64,000 bases of DNA from Rhizophagus irregularis (taxonomy: Eukaryota > Glomeromycota > Glomeromycetes > Glomerales > Glomeraceae). The DNA lies in the NCBI RefSeq assembly GCF_026210795.1, contig NC_089452.1, positions 3,224,001-3,288,000 of the forward strand. Reading direction: 5' to 3'. The translations under genes were made by a program, and so were the position numbers. The notes under the pieces are model-generated. The model was not told the origin of the DNA. It did no database searches and saw nothing but the letters and a program-made list of their open reading frames with translations. This document shows, piece by piece, positions 33,359 to 44,519 of the stretch (positions within the stretch are counted from its first letter, which is position 1; every line of letters starts with the position of its first letter).

Positions 33359-33640
33359 TGGCGATGCTGGCACTCGTACCTCATCGACAAGATGGTTCGA
33401 TCAGTAGGATTAACTCTTTGGGTTGTCCCACCCGTTGCTACCATGTAACGACCTGATCTAATCTGTGAGGACATCACTATTGTGTTTTGACTTCTGGTTC
33501 TTTGCCAAAGTTTTCTTCTATAGGCGAACTTAAGTGTTTGTAATAGTTATTTGTGTGGCGATGTTTGTACTTATGCTACATTGACAAGATGGTTTGATCA
33601 GTAGGATTAACTCTTTGGATTGTCCCACCCTGCTGCTACC
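33359..33640. repeat. Pair of GC-richer direct repeats, period about 197 bp
   Basis: Two roughly 84-86-bp copies (33359-33442 and 33555-33640) share TGGCGATG, TCGACAAGATGGTTCGATCA or its variant, AGTAGGATTAACTCTTTGG and TTGTCCCACCC. TGGCGATGCTGG and GGTTCGATCAG weakly resemble Pol III A and B boxes. No coding potential; could be SINE-derived. Confidence 0.6.
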
Positions 33641-33929
33641 GCACAAAGACCTTTAGTTATATCCTCAGTCTCTGACTAAACACATATTATTTATAATAAA
33701 CCCGTGATTGGAGTAATTTTATTATTTTTAACGCAATACAATAAAATCCTAATCCTGCCTTAAAGATGTTACTACATAAGTACATAAATAAAGCTGAAAA
33801 TGCTAGAAAAATGAATGAAATGCATAATGCTATTAAAGAGGGAGGGAGTACGCGTATCCTAGGCCATTTAATGTGAGTCTCAGTATTAAATATAATTCTA
33901 CCTGATTATAATTTTTAACTTACAGATCG

Positions 33930-34070
33930 GGTAGGATACTGGTCAGGTTAAAACTTTTTATAATCGGGTTGCAACATTGACCCTGACCCAAAAAAAATGA
34001 AATGGGAAATGGGTCAGGGTCAGGTTAATTACCCGACCCAACCCTGACCCATTTGGAGGTCAATCAAGAT
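33930..34070. repeat. GC-rich inverted repeat of GGGTCAGG motifs
   Basis: TTGACCCTGACCC faces GGGTCAGGGTCAGG, followed by ACCCGACCCAACCCTGACCC. Similar AGGTC-rich ends occur in the MITE at 48626-49404, so this may be a small related element; boundaries are unclear. Confidence 0.4.
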
Positions 34071-34159
34071 AAGTTATACCAAAATTCAAAATATATTATT
34101 TGCAAAAAAAAAGCTTAAAATAAAATTAATTTCCCAACATTATTAATTGATATATACAA

Positions 34160-34443
34160 ATGGGAGGCGAAAAAAAGGTAAGTAGGTAACACCCTAGAAT
34201 TTTTATAATTGTCTATATATTCTTAACACTGGAGAAGTATGCAATCGAAAATGCTATGATCCAAAGGAATGTAAAATCCATCAGAATTCTAGGCAAGTTC
34301 TTTGCAAAAAATGTGATGAGCCAACAAGATCCAAATATGACTATTGCAATACATATGCAAAAAAACATAGATTAAAGGAACATTACTATTGGAAAAAACT
34401 GACTAAGCAAGCTGATGATCTCAAAGAGATCCTGCTCAAGTAG
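34160..34443 (+). pseudogene. Cys-rich small ORF, uncharacterised, probably a relic
   Basis: An open frame from about 34198 to TAG 34441-34443 encodes a peptide with cysteine pairs (CNRKC, then C, then CKKC, then C) followed by a Lys-rich helix ending DDLKEILLK, suggestive of a small zinc-binding module. A short ATG segment MGGEKK at 34160-34177 ends in a perfect GTAAGT donor, but the nearest acceptor leaves a 20-nt intron, too short to splice. Codon use is more protein-like than the flanks. No family recognised. Confidence 0.3.
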
Positions 34444-34492
34444 TTTTAGGCTAATCAAACAAGTGATTCGAAATAAAAAGTTGCTACTATCC

Positions 34493-35152
34493 CTATGAAA
34501 TAGGGTTTTGATCCAGATCTGATCAATCCGGATTCAAATCCAGATTCCCTTGTTTTTTGGACATCCGGATCTTACTTTTTTGTAACGGATGAATCCGTTT
34601 TTATTAATTTGAGCCAGCACTATAAATTTGGCCAGAACTAGCAAATTTTGCAGACAGTTAATCTTTGACGTTTAATATTAATTCCGGTCAAAATTATAAT
34701 TTTGGTCAGAGTTAAGGTCAAATTTAGAATCTGGATTAAATCTGAATTTGCAAGAGAAGATCCGGATTCTATCCGAATTGCTTTAAAAAATAGGATTGAA
34801 CCCCTACTATGAAAAATTTTTAAGTGACATTCTTGGTGATACTCTTGGTAACAAAATTTATAGCTATTTTACATTTTTAGAGCTATCGTAAAATTTTCAA
34901 ATGGGTGTCACTATGTCATTAAAAGTCACTAAGAAAAATTTGCTAATACTATATCACATATCTGTATAAGCTATAGGAATAGTATAGAAAAAATTTTGAT
35001 TTTTTTCCTAAAACTTTACTTTTTCTTAATAATTCTTAGTGAACTCTTAGTGACATAATGACAGATATAAAGAAAGATAATTGAGCATTTCCAAACTTCA
35101 AAAAAAACATACTAAGAGCATTACTAAGAGTGTCACTAACAAATTTTTATAG
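34493..35152. mobile_element. Foldback MITE (about 350 bp) split by a hAT MITE
   Basis: Arms of about 40 bp: CTATGAAAAATTTTTAAGTGACATTCTT (partly quoted) at the left faces AAGAGTGTCACTAACAAATTTTTATAG at the right (35124-35151), continuing inward with further CTTGGT/ACTAAG pairing. The left terminus is interrupted by the 34501-34806 insertion, whose target duplication CTATGAAA comes from this arm. Exact ends approximate. Confidence 0.65.
34501..34806. mobile_element. 306-bp hAT MITE with perfect 8-bp target duplication
   Basis: Ends TAGGGTTTTGATCC and inverse TAGGGGTTCAATCC; CTATGAAA at 34493-34500 and 34807-34814. Subterminal ATCCGGATT repeats resemble those of the autonomous hAT at 21530-24550, which suggests shared transposase specificity. 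Confidence 0.9.
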
Positions 35153-35788
35153 TGACAGGAGATTTTTTGTTACTATGAAATTAGGATATATTCCAACCAT
35201 AATCGATCTCAAAAGAGTTTACAACATCATACCAATATACCAGGTTTTTTTATTTTTTTACATTTTAAATTCTCTGACCTTCAAGTCAGTAAAATCACAT
35301 GATCAGTACAGTAGGTACATACAGTAAAATTAACAAAAATTTCAGCCAGTACTATTCTATGATTTTGGCCAGATCTTTAAACATAATAACTTGACATTTA
35401 AACTGACAAACTAATAGAACTTCTTCAGCTCCTTACCAGTTTTATAACACTTCTATGATGGTTCTTCACTAGTTTCATAATAGCTCCAGAATACTACCAG
35501 TCACTATTATGGTATTAAACTAGATTTTCAAATCACATGTTCTAAAGATCAGTCAGAATTATAACATAGTGTTAGCTGAAATTAAATGCAAATTTACTGC
35601 ATCACCTGACGTGATATTTTTTATCACAAATTGGCATTTTAATGGGCAATCAAACGGTGCAAAAGGTAAGCATTCTAATATAAAATCTAGCATTCATTTA
35701 GGCATAGGAGATTAACATCCTTGACATAAAATCAGATATCCAAACAGGTATAAAAGGTTAGCAAATTGTGTCACACCCTTGACCTTAT
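35153..35788. other. AT-rich spacer
   Basis: No gene; the 65-codon frame at 35130-35327 has no protein-like features and overlaps the foldback arm. Confidence 0.4.
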
Positions 35789-36541
35789 TAGGGACATGCC
35801 AGAAATTACATGATTTAGTGGGTGGGTGGGGTCAGGTCCTGCAATCAGGTGTCACAATATACCTTTTATAGTAATAGTATATCTTTTATAGTAAATAATA
35901 TATAATTTGTTTATTAAGAAGCTTTTTTTGCAATTATTTCACCATCTAAAAGTCCAATTTCAATGAATTTTTTTTTGTTTTATAAAGTATAAAGAAAGCT
36001 ACAAAATAAAAAAAAGTTTATGCAAATTGAATTATTGTATAGTAAAATAATTGTATTATAATATACAGTATATGTAATATATAGTAATTTATTTATTAAG
36101 AAGCTTTTTTGCAATTAACTTACTATCTAGCAGTTCAATTTTAATGAATTTTTTTTTGGTTTGTAAAGCATAAAGAGATCTACAAAACAAAAAAAGTTTA
36201 TGCAAATTGGATTATTGGATAGTGAAATAATTGTATTATAATATATATATAATATATGGTAATTTATTTATTAATAAACTTTTTGCAATTATTTCACTAT
36301 CTAGCAATCCAATTTCAATGAATTTTTTTTATTTTATAAAGCATAAATGGAGCTGCAAAACAAAAAAAAGTTTATGCAAATTGGATTATTAGATAGCAAA
36401 CTAATTGTATTATAATATATATATATATATATATTATATTATATATTATATGTATTTTTTTAGCCAATCAGAATTTAATCACATGATGGGTGGGGTCAGG
36501 TCTTTAATTGAGCATAATCACGTAATTTCTGGTACACCCTA
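35789..36541. mobile_element. 753-bp hAT-like element carrying a tandem foldback array
   Basis: Left end TAGGGACATGCCAGAAATTA and inverse right end TAGGGTGTACCAGAAATTAC, followed inward by CRTGATT and then GGGTGGGGTCAGGTC near both ends. TAGGG termini suggest hAT; no clear 8-bp duplication. The interior holds three tandem copies of a palindromic unit. Confidence 0.65.
35931..36425. repeat. Three tandem foldback units, period about 178 bp
   Basis: Each unit has arms CTATCTAGCAATCCAATTT-like and AAATTGGATTATTAGATAG-like around a loop with TTTATAAAGCATAAA. Starts at about 35931, 36111 and 36285. Single decayed relatives occur at 11300-11400 and 14560-14712, so this is a dispersed MITE family that became tandem here. 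Confidence 0.75.
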
Positions 36542-37110
36542 AACATGACAACCAAAGGATTATAGAGCGGAAAAATAAATTTCACTTCTTCACAATTATT
36601 AAAAAGCTTTTAAATGGAAAAATAAACTTCCATCTTATTTAACAACTAAATGACCTTAGAGTATTGAAAACAAATGGATATTAACTTGCTCATAAAAAAG
36701 CTACAAAGCCTTAAAAACATATAACTAAACAACAATTTAATCATAATTAAATAACAATATACTTAAAATTAGGTAATATTATAATACAACTGGATAATAT
36801 TCTTATAAGAGTGTTATCCAGTTAATAACATTAATTAGCATACAGATCTTAAAGATAAATAGAACAAGATGCAATATACTTTTATATTATTAAAGATACA
36901 TAAAAAATAATCATTTTGAAATACATATATTATCATCAATGAAATCTAAAAATTATTTATTAAAATAGTATAATACTAAATTGCAAATTGAACTCATATT
37001 GACTTGTAAGATTTTAAATATGCAATTAGAAATTGATTCATCATTAAGAAAGTAAATTAATGAATTAAAAGATAAAAATGCTAAACTTAAAAATATAAAT
37101 AGTAACGCAT
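36542..37110. other. AT-rich spacer with coiled-coil coding trace
   Basis: No intact gene. At about 37017-37100 the plus strand reads MQLEIDSSLRK-stop-INELKDKNAKLKNIN, a heptad-like trace similar in style to the minus-strand relic at 47270-47580; the MITE at 37111 lies immediately after it. Confidence 0.35.
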
Positions 37111-37389
37111 ACCTGGTAAAAAAATGGAATTACATATCTGCATGCTCATCCATGCTTACATATATCGGGTACTCAAAATGTAGAAAATCATATACAAATA
37201 ATACACATATCATATACATATCGGGTACTTATATATATAGTATATCTATCAGGTACCTGATATATGTATGATATATATATTAGTACCCGATATGTGTATG
37301 ATATGTGTATTATTTGTGTATGATTTTCTACATTTTGAGTACCCAATATGTGTAAGATATGTGTAGGATAAATCATTTTTTTACCAGTG
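37111..37389. mobile_element. CACTA-like foldback MITE, copy 1
   Basis: 279 bp, nearly one long hairpin. Right end ACCAGTG and left end CCTGGTAAAAAAATG; interior repeats of ATATCGGGTAC, CACATATCATAC and TGTAGAAAATCATA in both orientations. Same family as 45783-46065; the left terminus here is degenerate. Confidence 0.8.
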
Positions 37390-39111
37390 TAACAGAATAT
37401 TGGAAAACAAAATAATTTTAATATAGAACTGATTTATACCAATACTGATCAATTTATAATAGATTATATTTCATTATGACTTGAAGATATAATTTGCAAA
37501 CAAATAGTAAATTGTACTAGTATATATTTTATATCAAGAATATCTTGCCTGATATGAAGATAATAAGGAAAAGCCATTAACTAATATAATTTCTAAAAAG
37601 AAAATTTTCTAATTAGTATTGATAAATAAGGATGGTATTGCAATTGATTTATCAAATTTACAATATTGCAGATTTGGAGTTGAATTGCAGTTAGTGATCC
37701 ACAATTTTGCAATTCACCTATTAGTTTTATCATCAGTTCTACTAGTTTACTAAACCGATTTAATAAAAAAAGATGTTGCAAAATATTTTTAATAAAAATA
37801 TTGTGAAATGTTTTTTTAATATATTGCTATAGAAAAACATTTTTGCAATATTTTTTTTAATTAATTTAACAAAGCAAAAATTTTTTTCAGAATACTTAAC
37901 TAAAGTAACTGGAAGCAGGAAGGTTATAGAATGGTAATCAGATTATAGAAATAGATTATAGAATGGTAATATAATCTATTTTAAGTGGTATACCACTTTT
38001 TTTTTAAAAAAAAAATAAAAAAAATTGAAAGAATAAAATGTAAATTACAAATATATAATAAGAATTAATATTAAATATTTTTAAATTCTCACTTATATAT
38101 TACTTATCCCTTAAATGATAGCTATTGTTCTAAATTCCGCGGAATTTTCAGGATTTCCGCAGAGGATTCCATGGAATTTCATTATATTACAATTTAGATC
38201 GGCACATGAGTAGTGGTAAATCGCAGCCAAATTTAGCTGCAAAACACTTTAAGGGATAAGATAATACCTACACTGTATATATAGTATATCATTATTTATA
38301 TATTATTGCAACTGCAAAAAATCTTTATATCTGTAATAACAGGTTATAATTATTCAGGTATGATATGATTTATACATATTTATTGTATTTATTGAATAGT
38401 CTTCAAACTACTATATTATAAATAAATAATTTTTTTTAATAGTATAAGATAATGCATATATTTTACATAGACTTCATAGTATAATATATTAGAAATAGTT
38501 TTTTAATACTATTATTAGTATATAATTTATTTATAATTATAATTGGAAAAATGCACCATTTGTAATTTATACATCCAAGTTTGCGGTTAACTAGTGACTA
38601 TTACTCCGATCACATTTAATTGGTAGTTATCACGTATATTGTCAAAAATCATACTAATTTTGGATCTAATTATAAAAATTTCCTCTCTAAGCTCTGATTT
38701 GAATATGCAGTAAGACTGATCTAATAATATTGACACTGTTCATATGCAGTAATACTTTAAATATTTTAAGAGCCTTAATAACAAGCACTTTTTTAATCGG
38801 AGTTTACATAACAATTATTAGGGTAATATGGTGTCATGTGTATAAGATGCTAGTCGATCGTTTCTATATACACCTTAATTAAACGATTCTAAAAATGGAA
38901 AACTTATATTTATTATAAAGATCATTATATGATCATTATTTTTGCCATGAATACGATAGTGAACATAATTCAAAATTAGACCGATGGTATTTCGTATTTC
39001 TTAAATCATAGTTATTTTATCTCAATGTCATATAGGATGCTTATAAATCGATTGATTTTGTGCAATATAAAAATAACCTTTTTTTCTCAATTTCTTCAAT
39101 AAAAAAAAAAT
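37390..39111. other. AT-rich spacer upstream of the F-box gene
   Basis: No gene. Contains the 158-bp MITE at 38103-38260 and, just before the F-box start, TATAAAAATA at about 39065, a plausible TATA box 40-50 bp upstream of the ATG. Confidence 0.45.
38103..38260. mobile_element. 158-bp MITE
   Basis: Ends CTTATCCCTTAAA and inverse CTTATCCCTTAAAG. Interior palindromic words CCGCGGAATT and GGATTCCATGGAAT. No target duplication seen. Confidence 0.55.
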
Positions 39112-40719
39112 ATGACACCCATATTACCGTACGACGTTTTTCCAATTATAATTGGATACTTACAACATGATAGGAATACATTATTTTCATGTATTCTCGT
39201 TAATCGTACTATGTCGATACTAGGAATACCATTACTTTGGAAAAATCCATTTTCGAGCGATGAATCATATAATATGATTAATAATTATCAAACAGCTTTA
39301 TTAATGAGAACATATTTATCATGTTTAACAGAGGAAGAAAGAAAATATTTAACGAATAAAGGAGTAAAAATTAAGAATTATCGAAAACCAATCTTTGATT
39401 ACATCAGTTTTATGAAAGAAATAACAATTTGTGAAACATTATATGATTCAATTATTTGTTGGATCTTAATGGAATATTATGATTACACGAAAGAGAGATT
39501 AAATGATATTAAGAATTTTGAACAAAGTAATCAAAGTAATGAATATAAAATGCAATATACTTTAATAAATTCATTATATCATATTATTTTCAAAAAAAAT
39601 AAGGTAAAATCATTAAAAATTTCTTTATATACTATAAAATTTATAGATACAATCGATTATCAATTTTTTATGAATACGAACATTTCATTATCAAATTTGA
39701 ATAATTTAATCATAACATTAAAAGATAATAATTATAATAATAATAATGAAATAATAATAAATCAACAATCATTTGAATTCTTATTGGATATGATAAAAAA
39801 ATGGTGTTATAATATTAAACATATTAAAATTATGAATTTATTAATATTTGATAATAAAAGAATACCTAAAATACAAGAAATAGTAAATCAACAAAAAAAT
39901 CTTTTAAAACTTGAACTTTTTACATCATCAAATCAAAATAATGAAAATATTATAATTAATAATACTCTTAAAAGTTTAAGAGATAATAATAATAAATTTT
40001 TAACTGAAATAGAAATACATGATATTGATTTTTCGGATATTTCAATATTGGAAGGATTAATTAGTGTCAATTCTTTAAAATCATTATTATTATCTAGATG
40101 TAAAGGAATATCAATTGATAATAATTATTATATATTATATAATTCATTAATTATATTAAATAGATTAATATTTATTAATAATGAATTTTCATTAGAATTT
40201 ATTATTTCAACTATTGGAAAATCATTAAAAGAATTGAAAACGAATCAATTAGATGAAGAATCTTCAAATTTCATTTTTCAAAATTGTTCAAAAACTTTAA
40301 CACATTTAGAATTAGAGATTAATTTAAACGTACAAAATATATTTTATAATTTAATCAAAAATTTAAATTTAAATCATTTAAAAATCAATTGTTATAAAGA
40401 ATCAACGGGAATAATCTTGAATGATTTAGGTTTTTATTTACCAAAAACTTTAAAATATTTAGGTTTAATTGGATTATTCAATTATAATATGAACCATTTA
40501 GAAAATCTATTATCAAATTGTAATATTGATCTGGAATCATTGGAAATTTATGGTTCAATTAATTATAACATTTTAACGATCATTTTGAATCAAATTATGA
40601 AGAATAAGAATATTAAATCGTTGATAATTGATAATAATTTAAATTGTAAGGATTGGAATGAACCAGAATTATCTTTATTAAATGACATTAGTAAATTAGT
40701 AATTATGGTAATTAGATAA
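39112..40719 (+). CDS. F-box protein, LRR-like
   Basis: Single-exon frame of 535 residues. Residues 4-45 (ILPYDVFPIIIGYLQHDRNT ... ILVNRTMSILGIPLLWKNPF, quoted in parts) are an F-box of the kind that docks onto Skp1 in SCF ubiquitin ligases. The rest is Asn/Leu/Ile-rich with loosely repeated leucine patterns (SLKSLLLSRCKGISI, LNLNHLKINCYKES, NIDLESLEIYGSINYNILT) consistent with degenerate leucine-rich repeats used for substrate recognition. Homonucleotide AAT runs encode many Asn stretches. Single-exon F-box proteins with such repeats are a large expanded family in Rhizophagus (recalled knowledge). Substrate unknown. TATAAAAATA lies 40-50 bp upstream. Confidence 0.85.
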   Translation: MTPILPYDVFPIIIGYLQHDRNTLFSCILVNRTMSILGIPLLWKNPFSSDESYNMINNYQTALLMRTYLSCLTEEERKYLTNKGVKIKNYRKPIFDYISFMKEITICETLYDSIICWILMEYYDYTKERLNDIKNFEQSNQSNEYKMQYTLINSLYHIIFKKNKVKSLKISLYTIKFIDTIDYQFFMNTNISLSNLNNLIITLKDNNYNNNNEIIINQQSFEFLLDMIKKWCYNIKHIKIMNLLIFDNKRIPKIQEIVNQQKNLLKLELFTSSNQNNENIIINNTLKSLRDNNNKFLTEIEIHDIDFSDISILEGLISVNSLKSLLLSRCKGISIDNNYYILYNSLIILNRLIFINNEFSLEFIISTIGKSLKELKTNQLDEESSNFIFQNCSKTLTHLELEINLNVQNIFYNLIKNLNLNHLKINCYKESTGIILNDLGFYLPKTLKYLGLIGLFNYNMNHLENLLSNCNIDLESLEIYGSINYNILTIILNQIMKNKNIKSLIIDNNLNCKDWNEPELSLLNDISKLVIMVIR

Positions 40720-40963
40720 TAATTTATTTTTATTTCAATTTGAGGATCTATATTAAAATTCTTTTTGTTATGAAACGATTATAGTATATCGTATTGTTAA
40801 TCATTTTCTTTTTATTTTATTAATATGGTAAAATCTTTCTTTTTAAGGATTTGATTAAATTTTTATTATGGAATTTATTTCAGTCAATCCAAATTATTAT
40901 TATTATATATATATATAAATTTATAATAAACCAAAAAAAAATTATCGTACCTTTTTTTTTTTC

Positions 40964-43582
40964 ATGATGTCGGATCGAAAACCTTCATCATCAAGTGGTT
41001 CGCAAAATCAATATGATATAGAAGAAGCAAGTGATATTGGTAATTATGAAAATTTTCATTTAACCGAAAACCAAATTAAAGTTCTTCGGGCATTTTGTGG
41101 AACTTTGATTGGTGAACTTAATGAGATAGAACTTATGATTTTACTCAACACGAATTCTTCGGTTGTAAAAAAATTTCCTGAAAAAGTTAAAGAATTTGGT
41201 AAATTTGATTTATCTCAACAGATTAATTTTACTGATAGAATAATTGACCGTTTGTTAAAATCCGCCCCTCCTTATAAATTAAAACAAATTAGTTCTGTTC
41301 TTAAAAATTTAAGTTCAACAAAGAAGAGTTTAATAAATAGTAAAATTTTAAGTATTCAAAAACCTTTTCATGAATTAACTCAAAAACAGAGAGAACATAC
41401 TTTTATAAAATGGAGTACAAGTCAATACGCTTCCGTTCGAAAAATTTATAAGAGTTTTACTATGTTAATTTGTGCTACCTTTTGGTTAAATCCTTATAAT
41501 TTTAATCCTGTTATCGGTTATCCTGGTGCTGATCCTGAAGCTAATGGTTCAAGGTTCTCTTCTCGTAATTTCCCTAAATATAATTTTCTTGAAATTTCTG
41601 ATCATGATTCGGATATCAAAGAATTTGACACTATTATTATTGGTTCAGGTGCTGGTGGAAGTGTCGTTGCTGCTAGATTGGCTAGAATGGAAAATGTTTT
41701 GGTAATTGAAAAAGGTCATCATTATGATCAATGTGATCTATCTACTGAACAACAAGATGGTTATGATAAATTATATGAATTATCTGGTGGAATGCTTACT
41801 GATGATAGTAATATGTACGTTTTAGCAGGTTCTAATTTTGGTGGTGGTACTACTATTGGTTGGTCAGCTTTTATGGAACCACAATATTTCGTTCGTGAAG
41901 AATGGGCAAAAAATTTTGGTCTTCCTTATTTTATGGAAGATGAATATGGTAATGCTATGAAATATATTAATGCAAGACTTGGTACAAATACTATTAATAT
42001 TATTCATAATCAAAGTAATCAAACTTTAATTAATGGTTGTAAAAAACTTGGTCTACATTCTGATAATATACCACAAAATACTGCTTCAATTACTCATCAA
42101 TGTGGTTGGTGCTCATTTGGTTGTAAATATGGAGAAAAACAAAGTGCTACTATGACTTGGTTAAATGAAGCAAAATCTAATAATGCTAAATTTTTAAAAA
42201 ATTGTTATGTTGAAAAAATTTTGATTGATAAAGATGGAAAATCTCAAAAAGTTATGGGTGTTGAAGTTATTATTAATAATATTAAAAGAGTTAAAATACA
42301 TGCTAAAAGAGTTGTTGTTTCTGCTGGTGCAATTCATTCTCCTGCTTTATTATTAAGAAGTGGATTAAAGAATAAAAATATTGGAAGAAATTTACACGTT
42401 CATCCTATTGCTGCTGTTTATGGTGTTTTCCCTAACAAGGAAATTAAGACTTACTCTGGAACTATTATGTCCGCAATTTCTAACGCTACAGAAAATGTTG
42501 ATGGAGAAAATTATGGTGCAAAAATTGTCGTAGGTTCTCATCATCCAGGTTTCATGTTTGCAAATTTTCCTTGGAAATCCAATTTACAACATAAACAACT
42601 CATGTTAGAATATAATAATATCGTACCTCTTATGGTTATTACACGTGATCGCGAAGGTGGAAGAATATTAACTGATGAGAATGGTAAACCAAGATTGGAA
42701 TATAAACTTTCTCAACATGATTCCAAGAGTATGGTCGCTGGTTTATTAACTGCTGTAAGAATTTTGGCTGCTGCTGGTGCAACAAAAATTGGAACATGTC
42801 AAACTGTAATTGATGATTATATCGTAGAAAATGGTGTTAATCCTTTAAATGATCCTAAATTCGATCAATTCTTAAATAAAATCAAGAAAGTTGGTATTCC
42901 AACATATCAAACTTGTACTGGAACTATAGAACAAATGAGTTCTTGGTAATACAATCTTATATTTTTTTTTTTATATAGTATGAATTTATTTTCATTTTTT
43001 TAAAAAAAAATTCTCATTTTTTTTTTAGCCGTATGGGAGATGATCCAAATAAATCCGCAGTAAATCCCGTGGGTGAAGCATGGGAAGTTGAGAATCTCTA
43101 CGTAGCCGACTCAAGTGTACTTCCTACTGCGACCGGAGTACCTTCAATGGTATGTTAAAAAGTAAATAGATCATTTTCAAATAAGTTAAAAATTATTAAT
43201 ATAATTATTTTATAGATGACAACGATGAATATAGCTCATTACATTTCAAAATGTATTCTTGACAAGAAAATTTTCACTGTTAAAAAGGTAATTTAAAAAT
43301 TATCAAGATTTGATTGATCACTTTTTTGAAATAATTAATTTATTCATTCATTTTTAATAGAAACGAGGATCTATGTTACGACATCTTTCATTTAAAGATA
43401 CAAGTTTTGAACCAAAATTAACAGATGATTTTCAAGAAAATACTGATTCTATTACTTTGGATAAGGATTATACCATAAAAGAAGTACCTACTTCGGACAC
43501 GTCCACATCTAAGAAGGAAAAAATTGTAAAAAGATTGTCTCTTAATACTTTCACTTTAAAGGGCTTTCAGAAATCAGAATAA
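40964..43582 (+). CDS. Long-chain fatty alcohol oxidase (GMC oxidoreductase)
   Basis: Four exons: 40964-42945, 43029-43149, 43216-43287, 43361-43582; spliced 2397 nt, 798 residues. It oxidises long-chain fatty alcohols to aldehydes using FAD and oxygen, in peroxisome or endomembrane in other fungi and plants. Evidence: FAD dinucleotide fold FDTIIIGSGAGGSVVAARLA with GSGAGG at 227-232, NFGGGTTIGWSAFMEP, the Cys motif HQCGWCSFGCKYGEKQSA typical of fatty alcohol oxidases, KRVVVSAGAIHSPALLLRSG, ELSQHD-type block LEYKLSQHDSKSM, and the GMC C-terminal block VADSSVLPTATGVPSM followed across intron 2 by MTTMNIAHYISKCI. The N-terminal ~200 residues are the helical extension of this family. The last exon adds about 74 Ser/Lys-rich residues. 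Two adjacent ATGs (40964, 40967) could start translation. Confidence 0.92.
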
Positions 43583-44026
43583 TGATTAAAATATATAAAT
43601 ATATATCTGATATAGTAAAAACAATTTATTTTATAATTATCATTAATTAATAGTTATTAATATTAGTACATTATTGTCCCGATGTATCTTATTTAAAATG
43701 ACGTTTCTTGCGAGGGATGTAAATTTTACAGAGTTAATACGTAATATATATATATAATAAAAAATATATTTCTAACATTACCCTGAAGAGCATTCCAGCA
43801 TTTGAGACGATAAGTTCTTTATGGTCTCCATTACATATAAGAGTTGATTCGCATTTTTTTTTCTAACAAAAATTCTTCCCATCGATGCGCATGATGAGAG
43901 AGATTTACTGCGCCAAATTTTACTCATCTACCGTTCCATGATTTATACATGTACTGTATGATTATCCGTACGCAAGACAATCAGACTTAGAGCCGTGAAT
44001 ACGAAATTTCATCTTGTAACGTGAAA
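43583..44026. other. Intergenic spacer
   Basis: 444 bp: 3' flank of the alcohol oxidase gene with a TA run at about 43745-43757, then a moderate-GC segment from 43780 that probably holds the promoter and leader of the next gene. No TATA box or other motif I can assign. Confidence 0.4.
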
Positions 44027-44519
44027 ATGAACATTACCAAAACTCGTAATACATCTGTTAAAACTGATCAAAACCCTTCTCTGGAAAGAAATAACTCCAC
44101 GGACTCAACTAACAAGAATCAAATACAAGGTATTGAGAGTACAATATTTTTTTTTTTCAAGTGTTATTAATATTGAAGTCATTAGAATTGATTTTTAGAT
44201 GATTTGTCACCTGACGATTTTAGTGACTCTGAAGAGTCTTTAGCGATGACAATTGAACTACGTACATCGAAGAAGTAAATACATATAACTAAAATTATTA
44301 TTAAATAATAGTTCTTTATATTAATATTTTTGATTTATCAATATTTTAGTTTCCTTTGTTAAGCGTGAAGAAAAAAATCAAACAACTTTACAATCAGATT
44401 CAATTCCTGTCTCTTCAGATGGAGATGGTGAAATTGAAGCATACGATCCTGATGATAAAGTTCCTAAAAATGTTACCGATAATGGCAACAGTGCTGAAGG
44501 AGATGATGGTGAATTATAA
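44027..44519 (+). CDS. Small acidic protein, function unknown
   Basis: Three-exon model (44027-44129, 44199-44261, 44350-44519) gives 336 nt, 111 residues, with all junctions GT-AG. The N-terminus is Asn/Thr/Ser-rich (MNITKTRNTSVKTDQN), the middle is acidic with DLSPDDFSDSEESLAMTIE, a likely casein-kinase target, and the tail is Asp/Gly-rich, ending SAEGDDGEL. The exon 2 donor is a choice: only GTACAT at 44262 keeps the frame open into exon 3; the more consensus GTAAAT at 44275 leads to a stop. No domain or family recognised; mostly disordered by composition. A real gene is likely from the clean splicing, but unproven. Confidence 0.55.

Noticed and set aside
35931-36425. CRISPR-like array
   Set aside because: Three imperfect palindromic units of about 178 bp in a eukaryotic context; no short repeats with unique spacers.
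37188-37376. 62-codon frame HILHILGTQNVENH...
   Set aside because: Lies entirely within a foldback MITE; the matching frame at 45932-46120 is in its sister copy.
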